From positions 124,001 through 188,000 of the forward strand of contig JAEKKV010000014.1 of NCBI GenBank assembly GCA_019510185.1: 64,000 nucleotides of DNA, written 5' to 3'. Below, piece after piece: positions 28,734 through 41,274 of the stretch. The notes below the pieces were generated by a model. The model was not told the DNA's origin. It made no database searches and saw nothing but the letters and a program-made list of their open reading frames with translations. The stretch comes from Verrucomicrobiota bacterium. GTDB lineage: Bacteria; Verrucomicrobiota; Verrucomicrobiia; Opitutales; Opitutaceae. The translations under genes and the position numbers were made by a program. Numbering within the stretch: the first letter of the stretch is position 1; each line of letters starts with the position of its first letter.

Positions 28734-29819
28734 ATGTCCGCGACCCCTCATCCTTTCCCGCCTATGGAGGCCCCTTTCATCGACCGCTTGCTTCCCGCAC
28801 CTCTGGATGGAGGCTTCCGGATGAAGGATTATTGGGTGTGGTGCGGCTCGGTCGTGCGCGCCGACAAACCGGGAGAGGACGGTCGCTATCACATGTTCGC
28901 CTCGCGCTGGTCGCGAGCGCTCAGCTTTTCCGGACACTGGATCACCAATTCCGAAATCGTCCGCGCCTCCTCCGACACTCCGGAAGGCCCGTATCGTTTC
29001 GAAGAAGTTGTCCTGCCTTGGCGGCACCGCCGTTATTTTGACGGTCTCTCCACTCACAATCCTTCGATCAAGAAATTCGACGGCAAATACTACCTCTACT
29101 ACATCGGGCTGACCTACGATTTCGACATCCCCACCCCGGAGCGACAGATCCACGAGGGCAAGTACCAGGAACATAAGGAACTCTACCGGATTGCCTGGAG
29201 AAACAAGCGCGTCGGCCTGGCCGTCGCCGATTCCGTCACCGGACCCTGGAGACGACCCACCCGCCCTTTGCTAGAGCCGCGTCCGGGTCAATGGGACGCC
29301 CTCATTACGAGCAACCCCAGCGCCGCCATCCGCGACGACGGCCACACCGTGCTCATCTACAAATCCACCTCAGGGTGGGATCAGCCGCTGCACCTTGGTA
29401 TCGCCACCGCTCCGCATCCCGAAGGCCCCTATACCCGCGTAGGCGACACGCCCATCTTCCCCTACGACGTCGAGGACCCCTTCATCTGGTGGGAGGACGG
29501 ACGCTATCACGTCATCATGAAGGATTTTAAAGGCGAACTCTGCGGTGAACCCGACGCCGGTGCCTACGCCTGGAGCGAAGATGGACTGCAATGGCACCTC
29601 CCCGCCAACCCCAAGGCCTATTCGCGCACCCTGCACTGGCGGGACGGCACGACGACGACGCACGGGAACTTCGAACGCCCCAATCTCCTGATTCAGAACG
29701 GGCATCCCACGCACCTCTTCGCCGCGATCAGCAGCGGTCCGGAGCCGCACTGGAAATCCGACAGCACCTACAACGTCTGCATTCCCCTCCGAGCCGAGGG
29801 AAACGAGAGCACCTTCTGA
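28734..29819 (+). CDS. GH43/GH117-like beta-propeller glycosidase
   Basis: This 361-residue protein has the five-bladed beta-propeller pattern of clan GH-F/GH43-like enzymes. Blades are marked by STHNPSIKKFDGKYYLYYIG, RVGLAVADSVTGPWRRP, TSNPSAAIRDDGHTVLIYKS and FPYDVEDPFIWWEDGRYHVIMKD. No signal peptide is visible, so it is probably cytoplasmic, unlike its divergent neighbour. The ATG at 28734 is used; the next in-frame ATG at 28764 (MEAPFIDRLL) is also plausible. The substrate is not evident. A cytoplasmic glycosidase or phosphorylase acting on imported oligosaccharides is likely. Confidence 0.8.
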   Translation: MSATPHPFPPMEAPFIDRLLPAPLDGGFRMKDYWVWCGSVVRADKPGEDGRYHMFASRWSRALSFSGHWITNSEIVRASSDTPEGPYRFEEVVLPWRHRRYFDGLSTHNPSIKKFDGKYYLYYIGLTYDFDIPTPERQIHEGKYQEHKELYRIAWRNKRVGLAVADSVTGPWRRPTRPLLEPRPGQWDALITSNPSAAIRDDGHTVLIYKSTSGWDQPLHLGIATAPHPEGPYTRVGDTPIFPYDVEDPFIWWEDGRYHVIMKDFKGELCGEPDAGAYAWSEDGLQWHLPANPKAYSRTLHWRDGTTTTHGNFERPNLLIQNGHPTHLFAAISSGPEPHWKSDSTYNVCIPLRAEGNESTF

Positions 29820-29950
29820 AATCCGAGATTTCAAATCGGCGAAAGTCCTCGGATAGCGCGAGACGTCATTTTAACCAGCGATTCCCCTGGGGGCCATCGG
29901 CTTGGTGCGACCGGCACGGGCAAAAGAGCCTGTTTTTGCCTCTGAAAACC

Positions 29951-30025
29951 TGGAGCCGATGGTCGGGATTGAACCGACGACCCACGCTTTACGAAAGCGT
30001 TGCTCTACCACTGAGCTACATCGGC
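29951..30025 (-). tRNA. tRNA-Thr (anticodon CGT)
   Basis: On the minus strand a 75-nt cloverleaf reads 5' GCCGATG acceptor, D-arm GCTCAGTGGTAGAGC, anticodon stem ACGCT/AGCGT with loop TTCGTAA (anticodon CGT), T-arm GTCGGTTCAATCCCGAC, 3' acceptor CATCGGC, discriminator T and an encoded CCA. All stems pair perfectly. Confidence 0.96.
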
Positions 30026-30341
30026 GAATGATCAGGTAACAAACGGAATACGTTTATTCCTAGTTTCGGCAACGGGGTTTTTTCATCCGGATTAATCACG
30101 GCGGACCTGAATCCAAAAGGTTTCAAGAGGTCGTGTCTGATTGAGAATGAAAGAGAACCTCGCAGGGAAACGAGTGGCGGGTATTACGCGTTGACCGACC
30201 ATGGAGACAAGCAATTTCGACGGTTCCTCGCCATGAAGTCACCGGAGGGCTCCGCGAAGCCGCCGGTTGGGACACGAGACGTTCGGCGCTGCGTCTGCGC
30301 CGGCCGTCGGAACTTTTTTCCGGCACCGGCCACCATTCGCC
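30026..30341. other. Intergenic region without recognisable gene
   Basis: Between the tRNA gene and the 104-residue hypothetical gene I see only the tentative tRNA promoter. Short open frames on both strands show no family features, and nothing else in this stretch is supported. Confidence 0.5.
30045..30072 (-). promoter_or_regulatory. Candidate sigma-70 promoter of tRNA-Thr
   Basis: On the minus strand TTGCCG, a 16-bp spacer and TATTCC lie so that the -10 box is 19 nt before the mature tRNA 5' end. The boxes are imperfect, so this is a tentative call. Confidence 0.35.
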
Positions 30342-30656
30342 ATGAGCTTCTCAAATCCCGCTCTCAGGGCTCTGGATGGGCGTTCGGTTTTGGTAAAGCC
30401 GGAGATCTCCGATTCACCGAACAGCGTGGGAAAACGCGGCTGCTTGCGGGTCGTCGATGATCTTGAGCTGCCCGGCTATCTGAAGGTGGAGATCGTGATC
30501 GAATTTCCGGAGATGTCCGACATGAACGGGCTTCCCGCCCATCAGGAAATCATCCCTCTCACCGCCCACGAACTCACAGAACTCCTGGCCAGCGAGAACG
30601 GCGGGGCCTACAGTTTCACGCAGCGAAACGTGGACGGTCCAACCGAGTCGCTCTGA
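30342..30656 (+). CDS. Hypothetical protein (104 aa)
   Basis: This small, acidic, probably cytoplasmic protein has no signal peptide or membrane segment. I do not recognise a family. It contains GCLRVVDDLELPGYLKVEIVIEFPE and EIIPLTAHELTELLAS, which look like a compact alpha/beta fold. The chosen ATG at 30342 starts MSFSNPALRALDG; an ATG at 30267 would add 25 residues of low-quality sequence. It lies 62 bp upstream of the DUF2934 gene on the same strand. Confidence 0.55.
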   Translation: MSFSNPALRALDGRSVLVKPEISDSPNSVGKRGCLRVVDDLELPGYLKVEIVIEFPEMSDMNGLPAHQEIIPLTAHELTELLASENGGAYSFTQRNVDGPTESL

Positions 30657-30718
30657 TCCCTTCGCGTCGTCCAAAAAAGCGCGCTCCGATTGCGGCAGTC
30701 GCACCTTGGCGATAAGGT

Positions 30719-31072
30719 ATGTCTATGGCAGGTTCCACCCCATCTCCGCATTCGCCCGTCGAGGTACGAAATCAGGCCAGGAACGACGAGATTTCCCGCC
30801 GGGCCAAAGAGCTTTGGGCTCAATATGGAAAACCTTCCGGACGCGACGAGGAGATCTGGCTGGAGGCCGAATGCCAGTTGCTGGGCACTGACGCCTATGC
30901 CCGCGCAGTCCAATGCGGAAAGGCCGTGCCCCCTTCCGCCGCCGATGCCGCCACCGCGGAGAATCCCGCCTGCCCGATAAAACCCGCCGCCAACGGCACC
31001 AATGCCGCGCCCTACGAGTTGCCCGAAGAATCCGAGGCCCCCGCCCGCGTTTCGGATCCGGACGAGGATTGA
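30719..31072 (+). CDS. DUF2934-containing small protein
   Basis: This 117-residue protein has a central segment (about residues 20-57) fitting the DUF2934 pattern: NDEISRRAKELWAQYGKPSG followed by RDEEIWLEAECQL. The C-terminal half is Ala/Pro/Glu-rich and probably disordered. The family is common in Proteobacteria and Verrucomicrobia and has no assigned function. The start could be either of two nearby ATGs (30719 or 30725). Confidence 0.75.
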   Translation: MSMAGSTPSPHSPVEVRNQARNDEISRRAKELWAQYGKPSGRDEEIWLEAECQLLGTDAYARAVQCGKAVPPSAADAATAENPACPIKPAANGTNAAPYELPEESEAPARVSDPDED

Positions 31073-31098
31073 GGCCGCTTTCCAAGCGGCCATCAGGG

Positions 31099-32277
31099 TC
31101 ACAGCAGCATTTTGACGCGCCGGTTCTTTTGCGGGAATTGCAACGTTACGAGCGTGCCCACGCCTTCCTTGCTCTCGATGCCCACCTGCCCGCCATGCTC
31201 GCGCAGGATGCGCTGCACGATCATGAGACCGAGTCCGTGTCCGCCCGTCTTGGTTGTGTGGTAGGGCTGGAAAAGTTTCACCAAATCCTCCTGCTTGATG
31301 CCGGCGCCCGTGTCGCCAAAAAGCAGGTACACGTTGTCGTCATCCGTACGGCTCTTGATGCGGAGCTTTCCGCCGGGCTGCATGGCCTCCATCGCGTTTT
31401 TGATGAGGTTGAAGAAAACCTGCTTGAGCTGGTTGCGGTCGGCCATGACCGGGGGAAGATCGAAGGAGTTCTCTACCTCCACCTCGATGCCGCGGTCTTC
31501 CAGCTCGCTCTGCTGAAAACGAAGCACCTCGGCGAGCACCTCGGACAGGCGCGTCTCGGCGAGATCGGGCGGCCGCGGACGAATGGCGCCGAGGAAGTTC
31601 GTGATGATGCTGTCGAGACGCGAAACCTCCTCCTGACAGACGCGAATGGACTCGGCCAGCGAGGCGGATTCGCGATCCTTGACGGCCTTCAGTTTCTTGA
31701 GCTTCCGCTCGATCAACTGCAGGTGAATGGTAAGCGAGTTGAGCGGATTGCCCAGTTCGTGCGCGACGCCCGCCGCCAGCAGGAGGATCGAGGACGTGCG
31801 CTCGCTTTCGATACGCTCCTCCGTGCTCTGTTTTTCACCGGTGATATCGGTCAGGATTACGGCGAAGCGACGCTCCGCACCGCTCCCCTCGCCCTTGAAC
31901 GGCACCATGTAAAATCGCACGATCCTCCGCTCCGGATAGGTGAGCTCGATCTCGCGCGCCACCACCGGCAGGGCCTGCACCGCGTCCTCGAAAAATGTCT
32001 CCAGCGACGGACGGAGGCCGGGCACCAGCCGCCAAAGCACGGCGCCGGTGAGATCGTCGTTTTTGATCCCGATCAGCCGGTGGGCGGAGGCGTTGGCGTA
32101 CTCGATTTCACCGTGATCGCTGATGACGAGGATCCCCTCCTGCAGCGTGTTGAAAATATCCTCAAACAAACCGTGCTCGCGGGCCAGCCGCTGGACGAGC
32201 TGGGTGAGACTGGCCTGATCGAGCGTGTCGAGCCGTCCGAGCACGCGATCGAGCGAGGTGGGTTTTTTGCCGGCCAT
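31099..32277 (-). CDS. PAS-domain sensor histidine kinase (orphan)
   Basis: This 392-residue soluble kinase has a PAS domain at about residues 35-150 ([20 protein letters not shown], then [11 protein letters not shown]), HisKA with the H-box [15 protein letters not shown], and HATPase_c boxes ([32 protein letters not shown]). No transmembrane segment is present, so it senses a cytoplasmic signal or binds a partner. No response regulator is adjacent. The H-box and N-box style resembles NtrB-type kinases, so a sigma-54 regulator partner elsewhere is possible (inference). Confidence 0.92.
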   Translation of the reverse strand: MAGKKPTSLDRVLGRLDTLDQASLTQLVQRLAREHGLFEDIFNTLQEGILVISDHGEIEYANASAHRLIGIKNDDLTGAVLWRLVPGLRPSLETFFEDAVQALPVVAREIELTYPERRIVRFYMVPFKGEGSGAERRFAVILTDITGEKQSTEERIESERTSSILLLAAGVAHELGNPLNSLTIHLQLIERKLKKLKAVKDRESASLAESIRVCQEEVSRLDSIITNFLGAIRPRPPDLAETRLSEVLAEVLRFQQSELEDRGIEVEVENSFDLPPVMADRNQLKQVFFNLIKNAMEAMQPGGKLRIKSRTDDDNVYLLFGDTGAGIKQEDLVKLFQPYHTTKTGGHGLGLMIVQRILREHGGQVGIESKEGVGTLVTLQFPQKNRRVKMLL

Positions 32278-32345
32278 GAGGAGGTCTTGAGGAAACGAAG
32301 TCGCAGGGTCAACGGCGCGTGTTTCGCGGCCGGAGCCATCCTATT

Positions 32346-33104
32346 CTACTCCAGCAAATCCATCTGGGACGGATCGATACGCCCGGCGAGAAGCTTGCGC
32401 AAGAAAAGCTCCCGGTGCTGCGGACAGCGGCCCAGCCGCAGGACGGCCTCGCGGTGCTCCTCGGTGCCGTAGCCCTTGTGCTGGGCGAAGCCGTAGCCGG
32501 AAAAGAGGTCGCCCAGTTCGTTCATCAGGCGGTCACGCGTGACCTTCGCAATGATGGAGGCCATCGCGATGCAGAGCGAACGGGAGTCGCCCTTCACTAC
32601 GCCGGTATGCGGGTAGGGAAAGTGCTTCAACTTCAGGCCGTCGACCAGGATCCGGCAGGACACCTGGGGACGATAGGCGGCGATCTCCTCGGCCGAAGCG
32701 AAGAGGTCGGGTTCCCTCGCCTGCTCGAAGGCCTCCGGCAAATGAATGCCTTCAAGCGCACGTCTCATCGCGAGTTTGGTCGCGCCGAGGATGTTGAGTT
32801 GCTCGATCTCGGTCACATCGGCCACACCGAAGGTCGCGTGAATCTGACCCTCGGCGACAAGCGCCTCGAAATCGAGCCAGAGGGCGTCGCGCTCGGCGGG
32901 GGTGAGCAGCTTCGAATCGTTGACGCGACTCGCGTTGGCCGCAGCCCAGCGTCCGTCAAGAAAAGCACGGGTGACCAGAACCGCGCCCGCCACCACGGGG
33001 CCGGCGAGCGCACCGCGGCCGGCCTCGTCGACTCCGATGAGTTCGGCGACACCGTCGATCTGCTTGAGATCAAATCCGCGAAGCTGTCGGCGTTTCACGG
33101 CCAT
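32346..33104 (-). CDS. rnhB: Ribonuclease HII
   Basis: This enzyme cleaves RNA in RNA-DNA hybrids and initiates removal of single ribonucleotides from DNA. The protein is about 252 residues from the ATG at 33104 (MAVKRRQLRGF). The active-site block is LIGVDEAGRGALAGPVVAGAV with the Asp-Glu pair; ILVDGLKL and VKGDSRSLCIAMASIIAKVTRD supply the further Asp residues, and GYGTEEHREAV is the C-terminal family block. It starts 4 bp after the RNase HIII stop, so the two are an operon. Confidence 0.94.
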   Translation of the reverse strand: MAVKRRQLRGFDLKQIDGVAELIGVDEAGRGALAGPVVAGAVLVTRAFLDGRWAAANASRVNDSKLLTPAERDALWLDFEALVAEGQIHATFGVADVTEIEQLNILGATKLAMRRALEGIHLPEAFEQAREPDLFASAEEIAAYRPQVSCRILVDGLKLKHFPYPHTGVVKGDSRSLCIAMASIIAKVTRDRLMNELGDLFSGYGFAQHKGYGTEEHREAVLRLGRCPQHRELFLRKLLAGRIDPSQMDLLE

Positions 33105-33108
33105 GGTT

Positions 33109-34125
33109 TCAATCCCGGCCGAAACCGAAGCGCTCCTTCGGCTCGGGCAGGGGCAATTCGTCGAGCTTGCCCGCATCCTTCACGACCTCGTAGGCGGTGC
33201 GGAAGTGAAGCTTGGCAAAATCGCCGAGCGCCTGGATGCCGAATTTTTGAATGATCTGGTGCGCCTGTTCCTTCACCCGGGCGCTCGCCCCCTTCTGAAG
33301 CGGCTCGCCGAACTTGCGGGAGAGTTCGCGCATGAGCCGCACATACTCGGCGCGCGCCACGATCGAGGCGGCGGCCACGACGGGATCGGACTCGGCCTTG
33401 GTGCGCATGCGCAGTTCAAAATTTTCCACCTTCTTCTTTGCAAGCTCGCGCTGCACCAGCGGCTGCTCGCTGAACTGGTCGAGCAGGCCCCACTTCACGG
33501 GTTTCTCGGCCAGCGCCTGCGACAGCGCGGTGGCGTGTTGCCAGGCGAGCAGCAGGTTCAGATTGGCGCGCGGACGGCGCATGAGCTCGTTGTACTTGGG
33601 CATCGAGCAAAAGCACGTGCGCACCGTCACCCAAGGCGTTCCCCGGATGAGCCGGTCGAGTTCGAGGATTCGCGACTCGGTGATTTTTTTGGAATCCTGA
33701 ACTCCAGCCGCGCGCCAAGCCTCGATGGCGGTTTTTTCGGCGATGACGGTGGCGGCGACGACCGGGCCGAAGAAATCGCCCTTGCCGCTTTCGTCGAGGC
33801 CGGCGTGCGCCTCGAACCAATCGGGGTTCAACACCTCGTCATAGCCGAGCTTGGCGGCCTTGGTGACCTCGGGCTCGATGACATCGCGCACGAAATCCTC
33901 CGTGCCCTTGCCGGCGATCACGAGCTTACCGCTGGTGTAGGCCGAGAGGTTGACCTTGGCCGGCTCGTTCTTGAAGGCGAAGCGGGTGTACGCGACCTCG
34001 AACGGAGTCCACCCGCGCGCCTCGCAAATCGCGCGGAGCGTTTCCATCTGGGCATCATCGAGCTTGATCGTGTAGCTGCTGAGTTTTTTAGGCTGGTCGG
34101 AGTCGGCGTCCGGCTTTTTGGGCAT
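33109..34125 (-). CDS. rnhC: Ribonuclease HIII
   Basis: This 338-residue protein is related to RNase HII but has the N-terminal TBP-like substrate-binding domain of RNase HIII (LSSYTIKLDDAQMETLRAICEARGW through ~110). The catalytic domain begins with HAGLDESGKGDFFGPVVAATV (the family DEDE type) and has KAESDPVVAAASIVARAEYV. I chose the ATG at 34125; the upstream ATG at 34230 would add a hydrophobic stretch antisense to mutY. It is followed directly by rnhB, so two RNase H2/H3-type enzymes are encoded together. Confidence 0.93.
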   Translation of the reverse strand: MPKKPDADSDQPKKLSSYTIKLDDAQMETLRAICEARGWTPFEVAYTRFAFKNEPAKVNLSAYTSGKLVIAGKGTEDFVRDVIEPEVTKAAKLGYDEVLNPDWFEAHAGLDESGKGDFFGPVVAATVIAEKTAIEAWRAAGVQDSKKITESRILELDRLIRGTPWVTVRTCFCSMPKYNELMRRPRANLNLLLAWQHATALSQALAEKPVKWGLLDQFSEQPLVQRELAKKKVENFELRMRTKAESDPVVAAASIVARAEYVRLMRELSRKFGEPLQKGASARVKEQAHQIIQKFGIQALGDFAKLHFRTAYEVVKDAGKLDELPLPEPKERFGFGRD

Positions 34126-34210
34126 GGAGCCATTGGCCACAAAAAGCGCAAAAAGCACAAAAAGAATCTGCATTGGCTTCGGGCGGGATTTTGCGCCTGC
34201 TGTCGCTTCC

Positions 34211-35248
34211 GTGGCCCTTCCTCCGATCATCGCCGAAAAGACCGCCTTTCAACACGCCCTGCTCGACTGGTTCCGCGTGCACCAGCGTCCGCTGCCGTGG
34301 CGCGAGTCGCCATCGCTCTACAAGACGGTCGTGAGCGAGCTCATGCTGCAGCAGACCCAGGTGAAAACCGTCCTGCCCTACTTCGCGCGTTGGCTGGAGG
34401 CGTTTCCCGATTTCACCGCGCTGGCCACCGCATCGGAGTCCCGGGTGCTCAAACAGTGGGAGGGCCTCGGCTACTACTCGCGTGCCCGCAATCTTCACAA
34501 ACTCGCCCAGGCGGTCGCCGCGATGCCTGCGCCGCCGAGCACTCCCGCCGGCTGGAAGGAACTGCCGGGCATCGGCCCCTACACTGCGGCGGCCATCACC
34601 AGCATCGCCTTCAACACGCCGGCCGCGGTCGTCGATGGCAACGTCGTGCGCGTCCTCACCCGGCTCACGGCGGACGCCACGCCCTTTCGCGACAGCGCGG
34701 GCGCGGTCAAGACGCTCACACCGCTGGCGGACGCGTTAATCAATCCTTCGTCACCCGGAGATCACAATCAGGCGATGATGGAGCTGGGCGCGACCGTCTG
34801 CCACCGGCAAAATCCCTTGTGCACAATTTGCCCGGTGCTCGCCTTTTGCAGCGCCCAAAAAAACGGCGATCCGGAAAGTTTCCCCCGGCTCGCGCCCAAG
34901 GCGATCGAGCGCCGCGCCGTGACCCGCGTCTGGTGCATGCGCGAGGGAAAACTCCTGCTGCATCGCACCGCCGCCGGTTCACGGCGCCTCGCCAACCAAC
35001 ATGAGCTCCCCACGGACGAACACCTTGGCTTGGACGCCTCCGCCTTGGACGGGGCGCCGCTCCTCGCGAAAAAGAAACGCGCCATCACCCGCTTCAGCAT
35101 CACCGAATCCATTCACGCCGTGCCGCCGCCGCGCGGCCGGCTGGCCGAGGGGCTGGTGTGGGTTGCGATGGAGGATCTCGACGACATCACCCTGTCCGGC
35201 CCGCATCGCCGCTGGGTCGGCGAGCTGTTGAAAAAATCCGCCCGATAA
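34211..35248 (+). CDS. mutY: A/G-specific adenine DNA glycosylase
   Basis: This enzyme removes adenine mispaired with 8-oxoguanine. The protein is about 345 residues if the GTG at 34211 is used (VALPPIIAEK); an ATG at 34118 is also in frame but overlaps the start of rnhC. The HhH-GPD fold shows ELMLQQTQVKTVLPYF, LPGIGPYTAAAI and catalytic Asp VVDGNVVRVLTR. The 4Fe-4S cluster loop is complete (CHRQNPLCTICPVLAFC). The C-terminal NUDIX-like recognition domain is present but short. It is divergent from rnhC. Confidence 0.94.
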   Translation: MALPPIIAEKTAFQHALLDWFRVHQRPLPWRESPSLYKTVVSELMLQQTQVKTVLPYFARWLEAFPDFTALATASESRVLKQWEGLGYYSRARNLHKLAQAVAAMPAPPSTPAGWKELPGIGPYTAAAITSIAFNTPAAVVDGNVVRVLTRLTADATPFRDSAGAVKTLTPLADALINPSSPGDHNQAMMELGATVCHRQNPLCTICPVLAFCSAQKNGDPESFPRLAPKAIERRAVTRVWCMREGKLLLHRTAAGSRRLANQHELPTDEHLGLDASALDGAPLLAKKKRAITRFSITESIHAVPPPRGRLAEGLVWVAMEDLDDITLSGPHRRWVGELLKKSAR

Positions 35249-35270
35249 CCCGCCGGCAAACCACCGCGGC

Positions 35271-36227
35271 TCACCCGCCAAAGCGCTGCCCGATGAGCGC
35301 ATCGATGCGCTGCTTGGACATGATCACGTCGTCGCGCGACACGCGCGGGCTCAACTCCAGCGTGAGCAGGTGATGCGGGCGCCAGAAACCACTGACCATT
35401 TCGAAATTGATGTGCCCCGATCCGACGGGTTGATGATCCCGGCCGTCGGGTGTCACGTCGTGCAGGTGAAACCCGAGCAGCCGCGCGGCGTTTTTCTCAA
35501 GGTGCAACTGGTGGTCCAGCATGCCCATGCTCTGCTTGATGTCGGCATGGCCGGTGTCGTGCCAATAGCCGCAGGTGTGCGGCTGCGCGATGCTGTCGAG
35601 CAACGCCGGGAAATCGTCGTCGATCGGCAGCTCCTCGAACTTCTCCCGGTTTTCCAAACCGAGCGCGACACCGCGCTGGGCGGCGTAGGCGCGGACCTCC
35701 TCAAGGCTTGCCTTCACCTGCTCCCAATACGGGCCCATCCGCTTGCGCAGTTTTTCGCACGCCTTCTTCAGGACCGCCCGATAGGCCTTGTCGTCCGGCA
35801 CGCTGACGGTCGGATGGCGACGGACGAACGTCTTGAGCGTTCGCCCCGGATTGAACCAAAAAAAATTCACGCTGCCCAAATGAAGCACGAGAACCTTCGC
35901 GTGGACCTGGGCGGCAAAATCGATGGAGCGCTTGGTGTGGCGCAGCCACTGCTCGTGCTCGCGGCGATCCGGCACGGAGGGCTCGAAGAGGTTGGGCGCG
36001 GCCTGCGTGATGCCGGTCGGCAGCGGGCAGAAATTATGCGTCGAGCTGATCTTGATGATGCCTTCCTCGACCGCGCGGATGACGCCGGGCAGGAGCACGA
36101 TGCGGATGCCGTGGCTCAGCTCGGCGTGGGTGAAGCCCAGCGCGGCGGCTTCACGCAGCATCGCTTCACCGTCGGTGTGACGGAACGAATTCCAACAGGA
36201 GGAAAGAGCTAGGGTAGGCTTCTCCAT
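35271..36227 (-). CDS. Sugar phosphate isomerase/epimerase-like TIM barrel protein
   Basis: This 318-residue protein of the AP endonuclease 2/xylose isomerase-like superfamily starts MEKPTLALSSCWNSFRHTDG. Metal-ligand candidates are Glu in LGLENREKFEEL, His/Asp in YWHDTGHADIK and His in LLGFHLHDVTPDGRDH. Substrate and reaction cannot be told from sequence. Neighbours (mutY, rpsU) give no clue, although the superfamily includes both DNA repair nucleases and sugar isomerases. There is no signal peptide. Confidence 0.82.
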   Translation of the reverse strand: MEKPTLALSSCWNSFRHTDGEAMLREAAALGFTHAELSHGIRIVLLPGVIRAVEEGIIKISSTHNFCPLPTGITQAAPNLFEPSVPDRREHEQWLRHTKRSIDFAAQVHAKVLVLHLGSVNFFWFNPGRTLKTFVRRHPTVSVPDDKAYRAVLKKACEKLRKRMGPYWEQVKASLEEVRAYAAQRGVALGLENREKFEELPIDDDFPALLDSIAQPHTCGYWHDTGHADIKQSMGMLDHQLHLEKNAARLLGFHLHDVTPDGRDHQPVGSGHINFEMVSGFWRPHHLLTLELSPRVSRDDVIMSKQRIDALIGQRFGG

Positions 36228-36272
36228 CGAAACAAGCGCCCGGGGCGCAGGTTAATTGCGTTGCGAGACCAC

Positions 36273-36311
36273 AAAAAACCGCGTCCCCGAGAAGTTTCGG
36301 TCGACGCGGTT
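36273..36311 (-). terminator. Rho-independent terminator of rpsU
   Basis: Read on the minus strand, a 9-bp stem AACCGCGTC / GACGCGGTT closes a 17-nt loop and continues into TTTTG. It is located 25 nt beyond the rpsU stop codon. Confidence 0.75.
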
Positions 36312-36335
36312 GTACAAAGGGAAAAACGAAGGCGA

Positions 36336-36533
36336 TTACTCGGCGTAACGGCGGCGCAGCATCTGGGTGAAGGCCATGACCTTCTCCTTGCGGCGGCGGC
36401 GCTCGCAGGGCTTTTCGAAGTAACGCTTGGCGCGCACATCCTTGATGATGTTCTCGCGCTCGAGCTTCTTTTTCATGCGACGGAGCGCACGATCAACGGG
36501 CTCGTTTTTGCGGATTTTGATTTCGATAGACAT
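36336..36533 (-). CDS. rpsU: Small ribosomal subunit protein bS21
   Basis: This 65-residue, highly basic protein has the family pattern MSIEIKIRKNEPVDRALRR, then RENIIKDVRAKRYFEKPCERRRRK. The start at 36533 gives the canonical N-terminus; the frame is open a little further upstream without similarity. bS21 sits near the anti-Shine-Dalgarno end of 16S rRNA. It is divergent from dnaE with a 125-bp gap. Confidence 0.95.
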   Translation of the reverse strand: MSIEIKIRKNEPVDRALRRMKKKLERENIIKDVRAKRYFEKPCERRRRKEKVMAFTQMLRRRYAE

Positions 36534-36658
36534 GTTGGGAAAGTCGTGGGATTCGGCGGAAAAGCTGAGGAATAGGCCAAACGGCTTCCCCCACGTCAAT
36601 GGCTTTTTTACAACAACCCTTCTTGTTGCTTGCGAAGCCTGTCCGGCGGAGTTGCCTG

Positions 36659-40300
<3,642 letters not shown>

Positions 40301-40357
40301 CCTCCGAACGCCTTGGTCGCGTCGAATTCGCACGAAAGAAGTATCCCGCTGTTCGAC

Positions 40358-41263
40358 TCACCTCCATATCACCCAAGATATGATATTTAAGCCGATCAAC
40401 CCAAAGGCCGCCCGGTAACGTGATCTAAGCCACACCAATTTTTCACGAGCAAGACCGCTGTGCAGCACATGGAAGGTCCATGCTGCCTGAAGTGGGAACA
40501 ACAACGCGGCAAACCCAAGGCGGGCCGGAACGATACCCGTAACTGCGAGGCACCCAAGATACAGGAATGCGATCGCGAAGCAGGTGAATGCAGCCAGAAA
40601 CACCGCTCTTTTGCCAAAAATCACCGCATTCGTCCGAACCCCCGAAGCTAGATCGCTCTCGTAATCCTGAACCTCCTGCGTGGCATGGCCTGCCGTAAAG
40701 ACTAGGGCAAAAAAAATGGAGATCAGAAAAGCGCGCCGGTCCAAATCGCCGAACAGCGAGTAACCAAGGAGAAAATGCAAAATCCCACCGGTAAAATGAG
40801 CCAAGGAGGAAAGCCCCGCCAATCCCTTCGCCCGGATTCCCGGAAACGAATAAATGAACCCCAAAGCGGCAATGGTTCCGGCGATGATCAGAGTCTTCCA
40901 TGGCAGAAAGCCAAAGAAAGCGAGACTGGCCACAAGTGATCCGACGGAAAGGCGGAGCAGGTCTGTCCGAGTAGCTTCAGATGAGCGGACCGGGGAGGAT
41001 CTGCGCGATGCGATCCGGTCGTCCATATAGTCCGACCAGTCATTCAAGGCCCAAATGTGGGCCACCAGCAAAAAGCTGGCCGACATGAAAATGGCCAAAG
41101 GAGAAATCATGGCGTGCTGCGGCTTTGTAACCGACAATACGACGCCCATCAAGGGCGGGCCCTGCATTACGATTACCTCGCCGAATCGGATGCCGTAAAA
41201 GTGCCTCCTGATCGCCTTTGCCGCGCACTCAGCCCCTGTCTTGATACGTTGTGGAAATGCCAT
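40358..41263 (-). CDS. UbiA-family prenyltransferase
   Basis: This multi-spanning membrane protein of about 301 residues starts at the ATG at 41263 (MAFPQRIKTG); an ATG at 41341 would overlap the preceding gene. The first Asp-rich motif is NDWSDYMDDRIASRR (NDxxDxxxD type) and the second is QDYESDLASGVRTNAVIFGKR, both needed for Mg-diphosphate binding in UbiA enzymes. Acceptor and donor are unknown. The family includes quinone, chlorophyll and archaeal-lipid prenyltransferases and decaprenyl-phosphate phosphoribosyltransferase. It is the last gene of a four-gene minus-strand operon with glycosyltransferases, suggesting a lipid-linked glycan role. Base composition is lower in GC than dnaE. Confidence 0.88.
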   Translation of the reverse strand: MAFPQRIKTGAECAAKAIRRHFYGIRFGEVIVMQGPPLMGVVLSVTKPQHAMISPLAIFMSASFLLVAHIWALNDWSDYMDDRIASRRSSPVRSSEATRTDLLRLSVGSLVASLAFFGFLPWKTLIIAGTIAALGFIYSFPGIRAKGLAGLSSLAHFTGGILHFLLGYSLFGDLDRRAFLISIFFALVFTAGHATQEVQDYESDLASGVRTNAVIFGKRAVFLAAFTCFAIAFLYLGCLAVTGIVPARLGFAALLFPLQAAWTFHVLHSGLAREKLVWLRSRYRAAFGLIGLNIISWVIWR

Positions 41264-41274
41264 CGTGAGTATCC

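Noticed and set aside
29919..29940. Hairpin GGCAAAA / TTTTGCC downstream of tRNA-Thr
   Set aside because: Not followed by a U-tract on the minus strand and weakly paired; not called a terminator.
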